Source of the DNA: Candidatus Zipacnadia bacterium
GTDB lineage: Bacteria > Armatimonadota > Zipacnadia > Zipacnadales > UBA5352
Assembly (NCBI GenBank): GCA_029820295.1
Contig: JALGVA010000017.1
Coordinates: 1-49,300, forward strand
Length of the DNA: 49,300 bases
Direction: 5' to 3'
The notes under the pieces: generated by a model
What the model saw: the letters and a program-made list of their open reading frames with translations, nothing else
The model's database searches: none
Told to the model about the DNA's origin: nothing
Position numbers and translations under genes: made by a program
Shown: piece by piece, positions 9,101 to 16,950 of the stretch
How positions within the stretch are numbered: position 1 is the first letter of the stretch
Layout of the letters: the number at the start of each line of letters is the position of its first letter

Positions 9101-9522
9101 CCACGCGCGAGGTGCTCAACGAGTACATCGGCGTGCAGAACACCTACCTGGTGATGTTCCTGGCGCTGGGCGGGCTCGGGCTGCTGCTGGGGACGATCGG
9201 GCTGGTGGCGGTGGTCCTGCGCAGCGCCTTCGAACGCCGCGCGGAGTTCGCGCTCATGCTGGCGACCGGCTTCGTACGCGCGAACCTGACCCGGCTGCTG
9301 GTCGTCGAGAACGCGGGACTGCTTGCGGCGGGCATGGCGGCGGGCACGCTAACGGCGCTGATCGCGGTCGCGCCGCACCTGGCGTCCGCGCAGGCGAACG
9401 TGAACTGGAGCGCGCTGATCGCGGTGCTGGCGGCAATCCTGGTCGTCGGCCTCGCGGCCTGCGTCGCGGGCGCGCGGGCGGCGGTGCGCGGGAGACTCAT
9501 CGACGCACTGAGGACGGAGTGA
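6136..9522 (+). CDS. Giant FtsX/MacB-type ABC permease, two-module
   Basis: 1128 residues from ATG 6136, which overlaps the ATPase stop (ATGA) and has a purine-rich GGGAGGGG upstream; a longer reading from 6106 would only add a Gly-rich shadow. One membrane segment lies near residues 14-40. A very large extracytoplasmic region (about 45-530) follows, then a group of segments beginning FAGLFLGMSMFLVFAGAG, a second extracytoplasmic region, and a final FtsX-like bundle (LVMFLALGGLGLLLGTIG and two more). This is the duplicated FtsX architecture of LolCE/MacB-like or DUF214 permeases, at roughly two to three times MacB length. No MFP (HlyD-like) or TolC partner is adjacent. The export substrate could be one of the secreted propeller proteins or an envelope lipid; that is inference from context only. 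Confidence 0.92.
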   Translation: MSFARLVLRSLAHYRRTGLVVAIGLAVATSVIVGSLIIGDSIRGSLRRTALSRLGAIFDAVTSPRFFRADLARESNLQGVVEPLIMLDGSAQAMGGEAVVANVSVIGVEPGFGRLFPGTERFELAPRRAAVNASLATDAGVSEGDVLLVTVSRESGARAGTLFAERRREDALATLRVTVTRVMPDEGPGGFRLDGSAQMPRTLFLDRAWLAEQIGQPGAANALVLAPAPGPHGYPTRRTDARGPTPPSRQPQLLAQAMALADYGLSVRVQEHNVVVVSDTVTLTEPQVAAGTSAARYLGTTLQPTSVYLADTIASTQAPTRSIAYSVVAGLHHARDLSLVEGEARLGPEDVILNAWAAQDLGARVGERFTITWRVSTPSGYEERSAEVTLRAIAEMTGLAADPDLVPEFEGITDAEEMGDWDPTFPIDLSRITDRDEEYWDRYRAAPRAFLHASLLRRMWGAPEDTQPWVTALRVRVTEGCQPEWFAHRLSEALLTELVPADAGMRFVPVREQALAASRGTSDFAGLFLGMSMFLVFAGAGLAGTLMRLSAERRASQAGIMLATGFPARAVGRTIAAEGVLLSVIGAGLGTPLGILYAHGVIDALTTWWRGALGDTPALWVFAQPLTIVEGALAALLVGVIATWWGVRTLGGRPVLELLRGRQAAGADPEARSGWVRRTLIVSLVAAGGLTIAALVSSAVPAQGAFFGIGALLLVAALAGAHMSLQGAVAMPDAPRSLTRLALRSAGANRGRSLLLVGLLASATFVIVTVAANSVDFSGIDVHDRASGTGGFALIATSSVPLRFDPATPEGRANLGFLPAEEQALADVEIISLIRSPGEDISCLNIARPTHPRLLGVSDAMIERDGFTVVTAEQPPGGNPWGLLGEGATESGVPTFGDQASVTWQIHSGLGRDYAITTPAGEANLRFVGLLSGSIFQSDLLIAEDELQRLYPEVDGPSYFLIDAPKGREQAVADALRSALGEMGVQVRSTREVLNEYIGVQNTYLVMFLALGGLGLLLGTIGLVAVVLRSAFERRAEFALMLATGFVRANLTRLLVVENAGLLAAGMAAGTLTALIAVAPHLASAQANVNWSALIAVLAAILVVGLAACVAGARAAVRGRLIDALRTE

Positions 9523-9527
9523 GTGGC

Positions 9528-10637
9528 ATGGGGTGGCGGACGACCGGCGTGCTGATCGCGCTGACTGTCGTGTGCGTGGCGGCGGCGGTCGCGCAGACCG
9601 GCGGCGACTGGCCCACCTTCCGCGGGAAGGCGCAGAACACGGGTGTGGCGCACTCGCCGCTGGCGGCGAACCTGGCACTCAAGTGGACCTACGAGACCGG
9701 CGGCTCGGTCGAATCGACGGCCGCCATCGTCGGCGACACCGTCTACGTCGGCACTATGACCGGCGCGCTGCACGCCATCAACCTGTCCACCGGCCGCATG
9801 AGGTGGAAGTTCGTCACCGGCGGCAGTGGCATCTCGGCCGCGCCGCTGGTGCAGGGCGGCACGGTCTACGTCGGCGACGAGGGCGGCACGTTCTACGCCA
9901 TCAACACGGCCAACGGCACCCTGCGCTGGAAGTTCACCACGGACGGCAAGATCGCGTCCGGCGCGATCTTCGTGGCCGACTCGGTGCTCTTCGGCTCCTA
10001 CGACAACCACCTCTACCGCGTGCGCGCCAGCGACGGCGCGAAGCTGTGGTCGTACGAGGCCGACGCGCAGGTGCACTGCACGCCCTGCGAGGCCGGCGGG
10101 CTGGTCATGATCGCGAGCTGCGACGGCGTTCTGCGCATCATCGATCTGGCCACCGGCCGGCAGGTGCGCGCGGCGATGCTCGGCGGCAACTTCGCGGGCG
10201 CGCCCGCCTATGCTTCGGGCGTGGTCTACGTCGGCGGCCTGGAGGGCAAGTACTACGCGGTGCGGCTGTCCGACGCGGCGATCGTGTGGCAGCACGAGGA
10301 GCCGTCGCGCACCTCGGGCATCTACGCCTCGGCCGCGGTCATGGGCGACGCGGTGGTCTTCGCCTCGCGCAGCAACAACGTCTTCCGCGTAGACCGGGCA
10401 ACCGGGAACGTGGCGTGGACCTTCGCCACGCGCAGTGACGTCGACTCATCGCCGGTCATCAACGGCTCGCACGTGATCTTCGGCTCGTCCGACGGGAACG
10501 TCTACCGGGTCGATCTTGCAACCGGTCGGCAGGTCTGGAGCTTCAACGCCGGGGCGGCCATCAGCGCCTCACCGGCGGTCGGCCGGCGCCGGCTGGTCAT
10601 CGGCGCCGCGGACGGCGCCGTCTACTCCTTCGGGTAG
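9528..10637 (+). CDS. Secreted PQQ-like beta-propeller protein
   Basis: 369 residues from ATG 9528, five bases after the permease stop; an open frame extends far upstream but lies antisense to the domain logic and inside the permease gene. Residues 1-23 are a Sec signal peptide ending VAQTGG. The mature start DWPTFRG is the same family motif as in the propellers on either side. At least seven repeats of the type GTVYVGDEGGTFYAIN...LRWKF follow, consistent with a complete 7- or 8-bladed PQQ-like (PF13360 class) propeller. It probably sits in the periplasm or outside the cell. Relatives include BamB and quinoprotein dehydrogenases; the Trp-docking and metal ligands of true PQQ enzymes cannot be assigned here, so enzymatic activity is not claimed. 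Confidence 0.92.
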   Translation: MGWRTTGVLIALTVVCVAAAVAQTGGDWPTFRGKAQNTGVAHSPLAANLALKWTYETGGSVESTAAIVGDTVYVGTMTGALHAINLSTGRMRWKFVTGGSGISAAPLVQGGTVYVGDEGGTFYAINTANGTLRWKFTTDGKIASGAIFVADSVLFGSYDNHLYRVRASDGAKLWSYEADAQVHCTPCEAGGLVMIASCDGVLRIIDLATGRQVRAAMLGGNFAGAPAYASGVVYVGGLEGKYYAVRLSDAAIVWQHEEPSRTSGIYASAAVMGDAVVFASRSNNVFRVDRATGNVAWTFATRSDVDSSPVINGSHVIFGSSDGNVYRVDLATGRQVWSFNAGAAISASPAVGRRRLVIGAADGAVYSFG

Positions 10638-10694
10638 GGCCGCAGCGGCGCCCCGACCATCACGAGCCCCAACAGCGACGTCCGGAGGGAATCC

Positions 10695-11894
10695 ATGCGC
10701 TCAGCCAGGCTCATCACCGTCGTGATCGCCGCCACGTTCACGGTCGGCGCCTTCGCCGCCGACTGGCCGAACTGGCGCGGCCCCGACCGCAACGGCATCG
10801 CGCCTGACACCGGGATCAACAAGGACTGGAACGCCCGCCCGCCGCAGGTGCTGTGGCAGACGCCCATGCACGACGACGGCTACGCCGGGCCATCGGTCGC
10901 CGAAGGCAAGGTGTTCATCGTGGACCACGATGGCGCCGATGACGTCGTGCGCGCCATCGACCTCGAGACCGGCCAGGACCTCTGGCAGGCGCGCTATCCC
11001 GACCTGGAGCGCGCCGACTACGGCTTCACCCGCTCGACGCCCGTCTACGACAGCGGTCGCATCTACGTGGTCAGCTACCTCGGCCAGGTGCACTGCCTCG
11101 ACGCCGCGACCGGCGAGACCGTGTGGGCGGTGAACATGCGCCGGCAGTTCGGGGGCGTCAGCCCGCAGTGGGGCTACGCCATGTCGGCGCTCATCGACGG
11201 CGACCGCGTGGTCGTGGTGCCCGGCGGCCCGGACGCCTGCGTCGCGGCGCTTGACAAGGCCACCGGCGAGACCATCTGGGCCGGCGGCGGCAGCGACATT
11301 CCGGGCTACGCCACGCCGGTCAAGGCCACCATCCAGGAGGTCGACCAGTACGTGGTGTTCGCGGGCAAGGCGCTCATCGGCGTGCGCGCCGCGGACGGGC
11401 AACTGCTCTGGCGCGTCCCGTGGGAGACCGACTACGATGTCAACGCCGCCACGCCCATCGTCTCGGGCGACCACATCTTCATCACCAGCAACTACCGGCG
11501 GGGCTGCGCGGTGATCGCCATCGAGGCCGATGGTCCCCGCATCGTGTGGGAGAACAAGAACATGGCCTCGCACATCAACACCTCGGTCTTCTACAACGGG
11601 CTGATGTACGGGCCGAGCAACCCGAACCTGCTGTGCCTGAACCCCGGCAACGGGCAGATCGTGTGGGCACAGAGCGGCTTCGAGCGCGGCGGCCTGGTCG
11701 GCGTCGATGGAGTGCTCATCGCCATGGCGGGGGCCAGCGGCGACGTGGTGATGGTCGAGGCCACGCCCGAACGCTATCACGAACTCGGGCGCATCCGGCC
11801 GCTGGGTGGGCAGAGCTGGACGGCGCCCATCATCGCCAACGGCCGCCTGATCATCCGCAACAAGCAGGCACTGGCCTGCCTGGATCTGATGTAG
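10695..11894 (+). CDS. Secreted PQQ-like beta-propeller protein
   Basis: 399 residues from ATG 10695, preceded by CGGAGGGA. The signal peptide is residues 1-21 (VGAFAADW junction). The mature protein starts DWPNWRGPDRNGIAP, again the WPxxRG motif of the two preceding propellers. Blade signatures include DAATGETVWAVN, LDKATGETIWAGG and NPGNGQIVWAQ. It resembles the PQQ-binding-like proteins common in Planctomycetes and Armatimonadota, usually annotated as outer membrane assembly-like. It is the last gene of the 1-11894 unit and is followed by a strong inverted repeat. Having three members in one unit suggests they work on related ligands or form a complex; this is inference. Confidence 0.92.
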   Translation: MRSARLITVVIAATFTVGAFAADWPNWRGPDRNGIAPDTGINKDWNARPPQVLWQTPMHDDGYAGPSVAEGKVFIVDHDGADDVVRAIDLETGQDLWQARYPDLERADYGFTRSTPVYDSGRIYVVSYLGQVHCLDAATGETVWAVNMRRQFGGVSPQWGYAMSALIDGDRVVVVPGGPDACVAALDKATGETIWAGGGSDIPGYATPVKATIQEVDQYVVFAGKALIGVRAADGQLLWRVPWETDYDVNAATPIVSGDHIFITSNYRRGCAVIAIEADGPRIVWENKNMASHINTSVFYNGLMYGPSNPNLLCLNPGNGQIVWAQSGFERGGLVGVDGVLIAMAGASGDVVMVEATPERYHELGRIRPLGGQSWTAPIIANGRLIIRNKQALACLDLM

Positions 11895-11941
11895 CGGTCC
11901 GCTACCAGCTAACAGCTAACAGCAACGGCTACGGCACGAGG

Positions 11942-11969
11942 ACGGCGCCCCGGGGTGTTGGGGCGCCGT
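11942..11969 (+). terminator. Hairpin after the propeller gene, possible terminator
   Basis: A perfect 10-bp inverted repeat (11942-11951 with 11960-11969, ACGGCGCCCC / GGGGCGCCGT) with an 8-base loop lies 48 bases after the stop of the propeller gene. No long T tract follows, so intrinsic termination is possible but not certain. Confidence 0.5.
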
Positions 11970-11994
11970 TGGTCGCTGTGACTGTGGGCAACCC

Positions 11995-12475
11995 GTGAGG
12001 TCCGGTTGCGAGCCACACAGGTGTGGTGAATGCGAAGGCAACGATTCAGTCGCCATTGACAGCTTGGGCGCTCCTCACATTGCTGTCACAACCGCTAGGA
12101 GCAGCGGGTTAGGTACGCAACGTGGGACGGCAGTGCATGGCACATCTCAACTGTCAACACCGCTCCTCAAAGCCCCGGATGGGGGTCTACGGAACTTGGT
12201 CGGGCGACGCTTGGGCGCTTGAGGGCGCGAACGCCTGGGCGGAGCTTGCCGTGGATGGATCAGCGCAGCCGTACATCGGTTACGCGCAGTACGATGGCAC
12301 CTCCAGCAGGCTCATCTGCGCGTCAGTCGGGGGCGAGCCCCCTGACCAGGCTGAGCCCCCCGAGCCGGCCACGTGGGGGCTGCTGGCCGCGACCGGCGGC
12401 GCAGCATCGACAGCAGTGTGCGACGGGCCGCGCAGCGCTCGCGCGCGTCCGCTCAGGCGGCAGGAGTCGCCGCCG
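11995..12475 (+). pseudogene. Remnant of a repeat protein with PEP-CTERM-like tail
   Basis: Fragments in two frames read like pieces of one secreted repeat protein. In frame with 11995 there is SVAIDSLGAPHIAV; from 12185, in the frame of 12122, come VYGTWSGDAWALE, AWAELAVDGSAQPYIGYA and then PPEPATWGLLAA at about 12356-12390, followed by an Arg-rich stretch (RSARARPLRR). Both repeat blocks belong to the xxVDSxGxPHIxY class, and PEPATxGLL plus a basic end is the usual form of a PEP-CTERM sorting signal. The hydrophobic segment after PEP is interrupted by Cys, Asp and Pro, no stop codon follows the basic end in that frame, and the two halves are out of frame. Base composition is more AT-rich than in neighbouring genes. 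I therefore call it a decayed gene; boundaries are approximate. Confidence 0.5.
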
Positions 12476-12502
12476 CGAGCACCGAAGGTCGAGAGTGCAC
12501 CC

Positions 12503-12539
12503 GCGCCGGACCAAGGCCTCACCGTTGGTCCGGCGCTTT
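12503..12539 (+). terminator. Intrinsic terminator-like hairpin before the DUF4838 gene
   Basis: A perfect 12-bp stem (12503-12514 GCGCCGGACCAA with 12525-12536), a 10-base loop, then TTTG. It lies between the decayed repeat gene and ATG 12560 and could end the older transcript or attenuate the new one. Confidence 0.6.
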
Positions 12540-12559
12540 GTCGGCAGAGGTGGCAAGCC

Positions 12560-14440
12560 ATGCGTCCCATGTTGTCCGCAATCGTACTGATCGCCCCCAT
12601 CCTGGCCGTCGCAGGCTGCACACCGGCGGCGACGGTGCAGGAAGTGCAGGCCGACGGCGGGCCGGTGGTCGCCGACGCCGCGCCGGTCACCATCGTCGCC
12701 GACGGGGAGCCCGCCGCCACCATCGTGATGCGCGACCACCCCACAAAGGAGCTGCTCTTCGCCGCCGAGACGCTGCGCGAGTATGTGCGGCAGATGAGCG
12801 GCGCCGTCCTGCCCGTGGCGACCGTCGATGACGAGGTACAGGGCAACCGCATCCTGCTAGGATCGTCCGACGCCTGCCGGGAAGCCGGTCGCGTGCCGCC
12901 CCGCGACCTCGCCGACGGCGGCTACATCATCTGCTGCGCAGACAACGATCTCGCCATCGTCGGCGGCAGCGATCGCGGCACGGTCAACGGCGTCATGGGC
13001 CTGCTCGACGATCACCTGGGCGTGCGCTGGTACGTGCCCGACGATCCGCTGGGCACGGTCGTGCCGCAGATGGCCACCATCACCCTTGCGGGCATCAGCG
13101 AGACCCGCGAGCCCAGCTTCCCCATGCGCTGGGTCGGCCGCGGCTCCGACTGGGCCATCTACAACCGCCAGAGCTGCAACGGCGCTTCCCTCGGCGCCAA
13201 CTTCGCCATCGAGCCCGGCATCTACCACACCCAGGGGGCGCTGCTGCGCTACGAAGACTACTTCCCCCAGCACCCCGAGTGGTTCGCGCTCATCGACGGC
13301 AGGCGCTCCACCAACCGCGCCTGCAAGCTGTGCTACTCCAACGAAAGCTGCGCCGCGGCGGTGGCCGCCAACATGGGCCGGCTGCTCGACGACGACCCGG
13401 GCATCGACCTGGTGTCGTTCTCGCCCACCGACGGGCAGAGATGGTGCCAGTGCGAGTTCTGTCGCGCCATGGACGAGAGCGGCGTGCCTCGCGACCAGAG
13501 CATGTCGCGACGCAGCCTGATCTTCTACAACCGTCTGGCGCAGAACCTGCGCGAGACCCACCCCGACGCGCACATGCTCGTCGGCGCCTACAACGTCTAC
13601 AACTGGCCGCCGCGCGACCGCTCCATCCAGGCCGACCCCATGCTCTCGGTGATCATCACCCACTATGAGGACTACTGCATGGCCCACCCGATTAACGATC
13701 CGAGCTGCCCGCGCAACCGCCGCTACGTGGACGTGCTGCGCGCGTGGGACCGGCTGGGCACGCCGGTGTGCTACTACGAGTACTACTGGAAGGTCAACTG
13801 GATGGACATGCCGTGGCCGATCGTGCATTGCCTGCAGCAGGACATCCCGTGGTTCCACCAGCGCGGCGACCTGGGCGTGTTCACGCAGTTCACCGCCGGC
13901 AATGCGTGGACCCTGTACCCGAACTACTACATCGCGGCGCGTCTGCTGTGGGACGTGGACGCCGACGTGGACGCGCTCTTCGACCGCATGTGCAATGACC
14001 TCTACGGGGCCGCCGGGCCGGCGGTGCGCGACTACTACCGCGTCATGGAAGAGTCGATGGCTACCACCAACCAGCACTTCCCTGGCCAGGGCACCAAGTA
14101 CGGGCCGGCGGTCTTCACCGATCGGGTCCTCGACGAGATGGGCCGGCACCTGCACCGGGCAGGCGAACTCGCCGACAACGACGTGGTGCGCCGGCGGCTG
14201 GCGAAGCTCGAGCTGTCCTACGAGTACACGCAGCGGCTGATGCGCTACGTGGCGCTGCGCGACTCCGGTCGGGCCGGCGACGCGCGTGAGGCGCTGACCC
14301 TCCTCGAAGACCTGGTGGACGAGGTGCGCAGCGATCGTGACAGGTGGGGCGGCATCATCAGCACGCAGGTGGTGGCCGAGCGCGTCTTCCTGGGCCAGGA
14401 GCTGCAGAAGATGCGCGAGCGCGTGCGCGCGACTAACTGA
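12560..14440 (+). CDS. DUF4838 domain lipoprotein (glycan-associated)
   Basis: 626 residues from ATG 12560. The start is set by a lipoprotein signal peptide with lipobox LAVAGC (residues 15-20); an in-frame ATG at 12122 would drag in the decayed upstream gene. Residues 45-100 resemble the GH67/GH20-type N-terminal alpha/beta domain (ELLFAAETLREYVRQMSG). The middle (about 220-480) is DUF4838, with the characteristic SFSPTDGQRWCQCEFCRAMD and VGAYNVYNWPPRD. DUF4838 proteins are found with polysaccharide-degradation loci and have a TIM-barrel-like core, but no catalytic activity is established for most. It should be anchored to a membrane by its N-terminal Cys. It is 20 bases upstream of a DUF3604-type gene and probably shares its transcript. 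Confidence 0.88.
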   Translation: MRPMLSAIVLIAPILAVAGCTPAATVQEVQADGGPVVADAAPVTIVADGEPAATIVMRDHPTKELLFAAETLREYVRQMSGAVLPVATVDDEVQGNRILLGSSDACREAGRVPPRDLADGGYIICCADNDLAIVGGSDRGTVNGVMGLLDDHLGVRWYVPDDPLGTVVPQMATITLAGISETREPSFPMRWVGRGSDWAIYNRQSCNGASLGANFAIEPGIYHTQGALLRYEDYFPQHPEWFALIDGRRSTNRACKLCYSNESCAAAVAANMGRLLDDDPGIDLVSFSPTDGQRWCQCEFCRAMDESGVPRDQSMSRRSLIFYNRLAQNLRETHPDAHMLVGAYNVYNWPPRDRSIQADPMLSVIITHYEDYCMAHPINDPSCPRNRRYVDVLRAWDRLGTPVCYYEYYWKVNWMDMPWPIVHCLQQDIPWFHQRGDLGVFTQFTAGNAWTLYPNYYIAARLLWDVDADVDALFDRMCNDLYGAAGPAVRDYYRVMEESMATTNQHFPGQGTKYGPAVFTDRVLDEMGRHLHRAGELADNDVVRRRLAKLELSYEYTQRLMRYVALRDSGRAGDAREALTLLEDLVDEVRSDRDRWGGIISTQVVAERVFLGQELQKMRERVRATN

Positions 14441-14460
14441 GCGTTAGGAGCCATCGACCG

Positions 14461-16245
14461 ATGCAGGAGAGCTTCGAGATCACGCAGCGCCCCGACGAGT
14501 TCGTCGCGGGCGAGTTCGTCACCATTCGCTTCCGTTACGTCGTGGGAGAGGGCGGGCTGCCGGAGGGCAGTCGCCTGAAGCTGGGCCTGCCCTCGGCGGG
14601 CTGGGGCGAGCCGCTGGTTAACCACAAGCGCTGGTGGGACCTCGACCCGACCGACCCACGCCGGTGGCTGCACTACAAGCGCCTGAACACCACCTTCGAG
14701 CTGCACACCGAGGGCGATGCCTTCCTCGAGCCGTACGCGCGCCACGAGCAGCGTCCCGGAGACGACCGCTGCATGCAGCGCTGGTGGATCAGCTTCACGG
14801 TCATCGGCGGCGACTTCGCGCCCGGCGACGAGATCGCCATCACCTACGGTGACACCACCTGGGGCGAGGCGGGCGCGCGCGTGCAGCCGGTGGTCGAGCC
14901 GCGCGGCGACTTCTCCCTTTTCATGCAGAGCCCCGACGGCGCGATGCGCGAGGTCGAGGGCTCGCCCATCCGGGTCGAGGTGGTCGCCGGGCCGCCCGGC
15001 CACGTGCTGCTGCGCCTGCCGACCATCTCCACGCTCGACGAGCGCCCCGTGCCGCGTGTCTACGTCATGGACCGCTGCTGCAACCCGGTGCGCGGCGCGG
15101 TCCCTGCCATCGATGCACGCGTCGAGGTCACCGGCGATGTGCTGCGGCCGGTTGCGGATGCCCGCGGGATGACCGTCGAGACGCAGCCCTCGATCGTGCA
15201 GGAGGACCCGACCGGGCGTGTGTTCTGGGGCGACATGCACGGCAAGACCAGTTTCTCCGGCGACGGCCTGGCGCCCATCGACGACTACATCCGCTACGCG
15301 CGCGATGTTGCCGGCGCCGACTTCACCTGCGTCACCGACCACTCCGGCTGCAACCGCGAGTCGTGGATCACCACACAGGAGAAGGCGGCCGAGTACACCC
15401 AGGACGAACGCTTCGTGGCGCTCAAGGGCTTCGAGTACTCATACGCCCACGGGCATCGCAACGTCTACTTCGACAACCACGAGATCGAGGACGTGTGGCC
15501 CGGCGAGCGGCTGGACCTCGACCTCGCCTCCGACGGCACGCGCCCGTTCTTCGAGTATCTGCGCACCCGCCGCGACGAGCTGGTCAGCATCCCGCATCAC
15601 ACGCTGGTGTGGACCGACTGGGACATCTACGACCAGGAGCTGGAGCCGGTCTGCGAGATCTACTCGATGTGGGGCTGCTCGGAGCGGCCCATCGGCGCGG
15701 GCAACCCGCTGTGGGACAAGTCGTGCATCCCCGGCGGCGGCGCGCAGGCCGGGCTCGCGCGCGGCTACCGCTACGGCTTCACGGCGGCGAGCGACACGCA
15801 CTCGGGCTTCCCCGGCCGCCAGCACCCGGACTACTACGGCTTCTGCTTCAGCTACAAATCGGGGCTCGCGGCGATCCGCGCGCCCGAGCTGACCGCGAAG
15901 GCGCTCGTTGACGCGCTCAAGGCCCGCAACTGCTACGCCACCACCGGCGCGCGCATCTACCTCGAATTCGCGGTAAACGGAGCGCGCATGGGCAGCGAGA
16001 TCGGGGCGGAGGCGCTCGCGAGCCCGCGGCGTGTCACCGGTCGCGTCGTGGGCACGGTGCCGGTCTGCCGCGTCGATCTGGTACGCAGCAACGAGGACCT
16101 GATGACGCTCACCCCGGACGCCGATGACGTGCCTATCGACCTCGAGGACGGCCAGTGCCTTGAGGCGGGGCCGGTCTGGTACTACCTGCGCGTATGGCAG
16201 GCGGACGGCGAGATGGCGTGGTCGAGTCCGGTGTGGGTGGGGTGA
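14461..16245 (+). CDS. PHP-type metallohydrolase, CehA/DUF3604-like
   Basis: 594 residues from ATG 14461, with AGGAGC 11 bases upstream and no signal peptide. Residues 1-240 are beta-rich and not clearly assignable. From about residue 255 the metal-binding PHP motifs appear: WGDMHGKTSFSGDG, VTDHSG, ALKGFEYSY followed by HGHRN, SIPHHTL and ASDTHSG. These are the His/Asp ligands of CehA/McbA-type hydrolases and of DUF3604. CehA relatives hydrolyse carbamate or phosphoester bonds; the natural substrate here is unknown. Context beside DUF4838 and GH42-like proteins suggests a sugar-linked substrate, which is inference. The last 60 residues form a small Ig-like domain ending MAWSSPVWVG. Confidence 0.85.
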   Translation: MQESFEITQRPDEFVAGEFVTIRFRYVVGEGGLPEGSRLKLGLPSAGWGEPLVNHKRWWDLDPTDPRRWLHYKRLNTTFELHTEGDAFLEPYARHEQRPGDDRCMQRWWISFTVIGGDFAPGDEIAITYGDTTWGEAGARVQPVVEPRGDFSLFMQSPDGAMREVEGSPIRVEVVAGPPGHVLLRLPTISTLDERPVPRVYVMDRCCNPVRGAVPAIDARVEVTGDVLRPVADARGMTVETQPSIVQEDPTGRVFWGDMHGKTSFSGDGLAPIDDYIRYARDVAGADFTCVTDHSGCNRESWITTQEKAAEYTQDERFVALKGFEYSYAHGHRNVYFDNHEIEDVWPGERLDLDLASDGTRPFFEYLRTRRDELVSIPHHTLVWTDWDIYDQELEPVCEIYSMWGCSERPIGAGNPLWDKSCIPGGGAQAGLARGYRYGFTAASDTHSGFPGRQHPDYYGFCFSYKSGLAAIRAPELTAKALVDALKARNCYATTGARIYLEFAVNGARMGSEIGAEALASPRRVTGRVVGTVPVCRVDLVRSNEDLMTLTPDADDVPIDLEDGQCLEAGPVWYYLRVWQADGEMAWSSPVWVG

Positions 16246-16373
16246 CGGCAGCCGCAGGCTGCAAGCTGCAAGCAACGGCGACGGCATCCGCCGTTCCGTG
16301 GCACGGGCAGTCCTGCCCGCGCGCCGTTGCCGTTCCCCCGTGCCCCATCCCCGATGCCCCATGCCCCTTCCCC
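16246..16373. repeat. Palindrome-rich intergenic element
   Basis: Immediately after the hydrolase stop come GCAGCC/GGCTGC (16248-16262), a direct repeat of GCTGCAA, and a nested structure: outer 9-bp stem GCAACGGCG (16272-16280) with 16322-16330, enclosing two smaller hairpins (16281-16294 and 16304-16319). A C-rich stretch with repeated TGCCCCAT follows. No coding signal is seen. It may act as a bidirectional transcription stop or be a REP-like mobile remnant. Confidence 0.5.
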
Positions 16374-16822
16374 CTACCTCACCCACACCACCGCGGTCTC
16401 GCACGGGCCCGGCGTCACGTCGATGGCCGCCCCGCCGCCCTCGGTGCGCCATCCACCACTCGGGCGCGTACATCACATCGTGCTGGCCGAAGGGGAGCAT
16501 CGTGAAGGTGCCGCGATAGCCCCACTCCTCGAGCCGGTCGCACATCTCGGTGATGTTGCTGAAGTCGGGCTCAGCGCCCTCGGGCCACTGCGCGGGCCGG
16601 CCCGGGCCGGCGGAGTGGAACTCGAGGTCGAAGGGCTTTTCGAACCTGCGTGTCCAGGTTCATGATCGAGCCGCTGTCCGCCGGCCACAGGCTCCAGCCC
16701 TCGAGCCCGTTCTCGAAGCTCGGGTTGCTCAGCACCGGGACTTCCTCCGCCCACCCCTGCGCAGCGATCCCCAGCATGAGCGCAGCAGTCGGCAATACCA
16801 GCCATCGCCGCATCCGGATCAC
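16374..16822 (-). pseudogene. Broken secreted protein gene
   Basis: Read on the minus strand from ATG 16822, there is a good signal peptide (WLVLPTAALMLGIAAQGWAE) and NPSFENGLEGWSLWPAD, the start of a carbohydrate-binding-like beta-sandwich. The frame then breaks near 16640; the sense continues in another frame as PFDLEFHSAGPGRPAQW, SNITEMCDRLEEWGY and GTFTMLPFGQHDVMYAPEWW. It shifts again near 16450 to GGGAAIDVTPGPCETAVVW and the stop at 16374-16376. At least two frameshifts plus probable internal deletion leave about 150 codons of what was likely a much longer enzyme. The signal peptide plus NPxFE start resembles the gene at 48035. The strand is opposite to its neighbours. Confidence 0.7.
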
Positions 16823-16950
16823 CTCTCCGCGTCTTCGATGCGTGCCTTTGCGGCCCCCACGGGGCAGTGACCTGCGGCGGAAGGTCGCGGGCGCCTCGCC
16901 GGCGCATTGTGCGACGGGACCGACCGAGTTTCACATGGAGGATTCCGATC

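Noticed and set aside
12122-14440. A 772-residue protein covering the DUF4838 gene and upstream sequence
   Set aside because: A lipoprotein signal peptide begins at 12560; the upstream part belongs to a decayed gene and is separated by a terminator-like hairpin.
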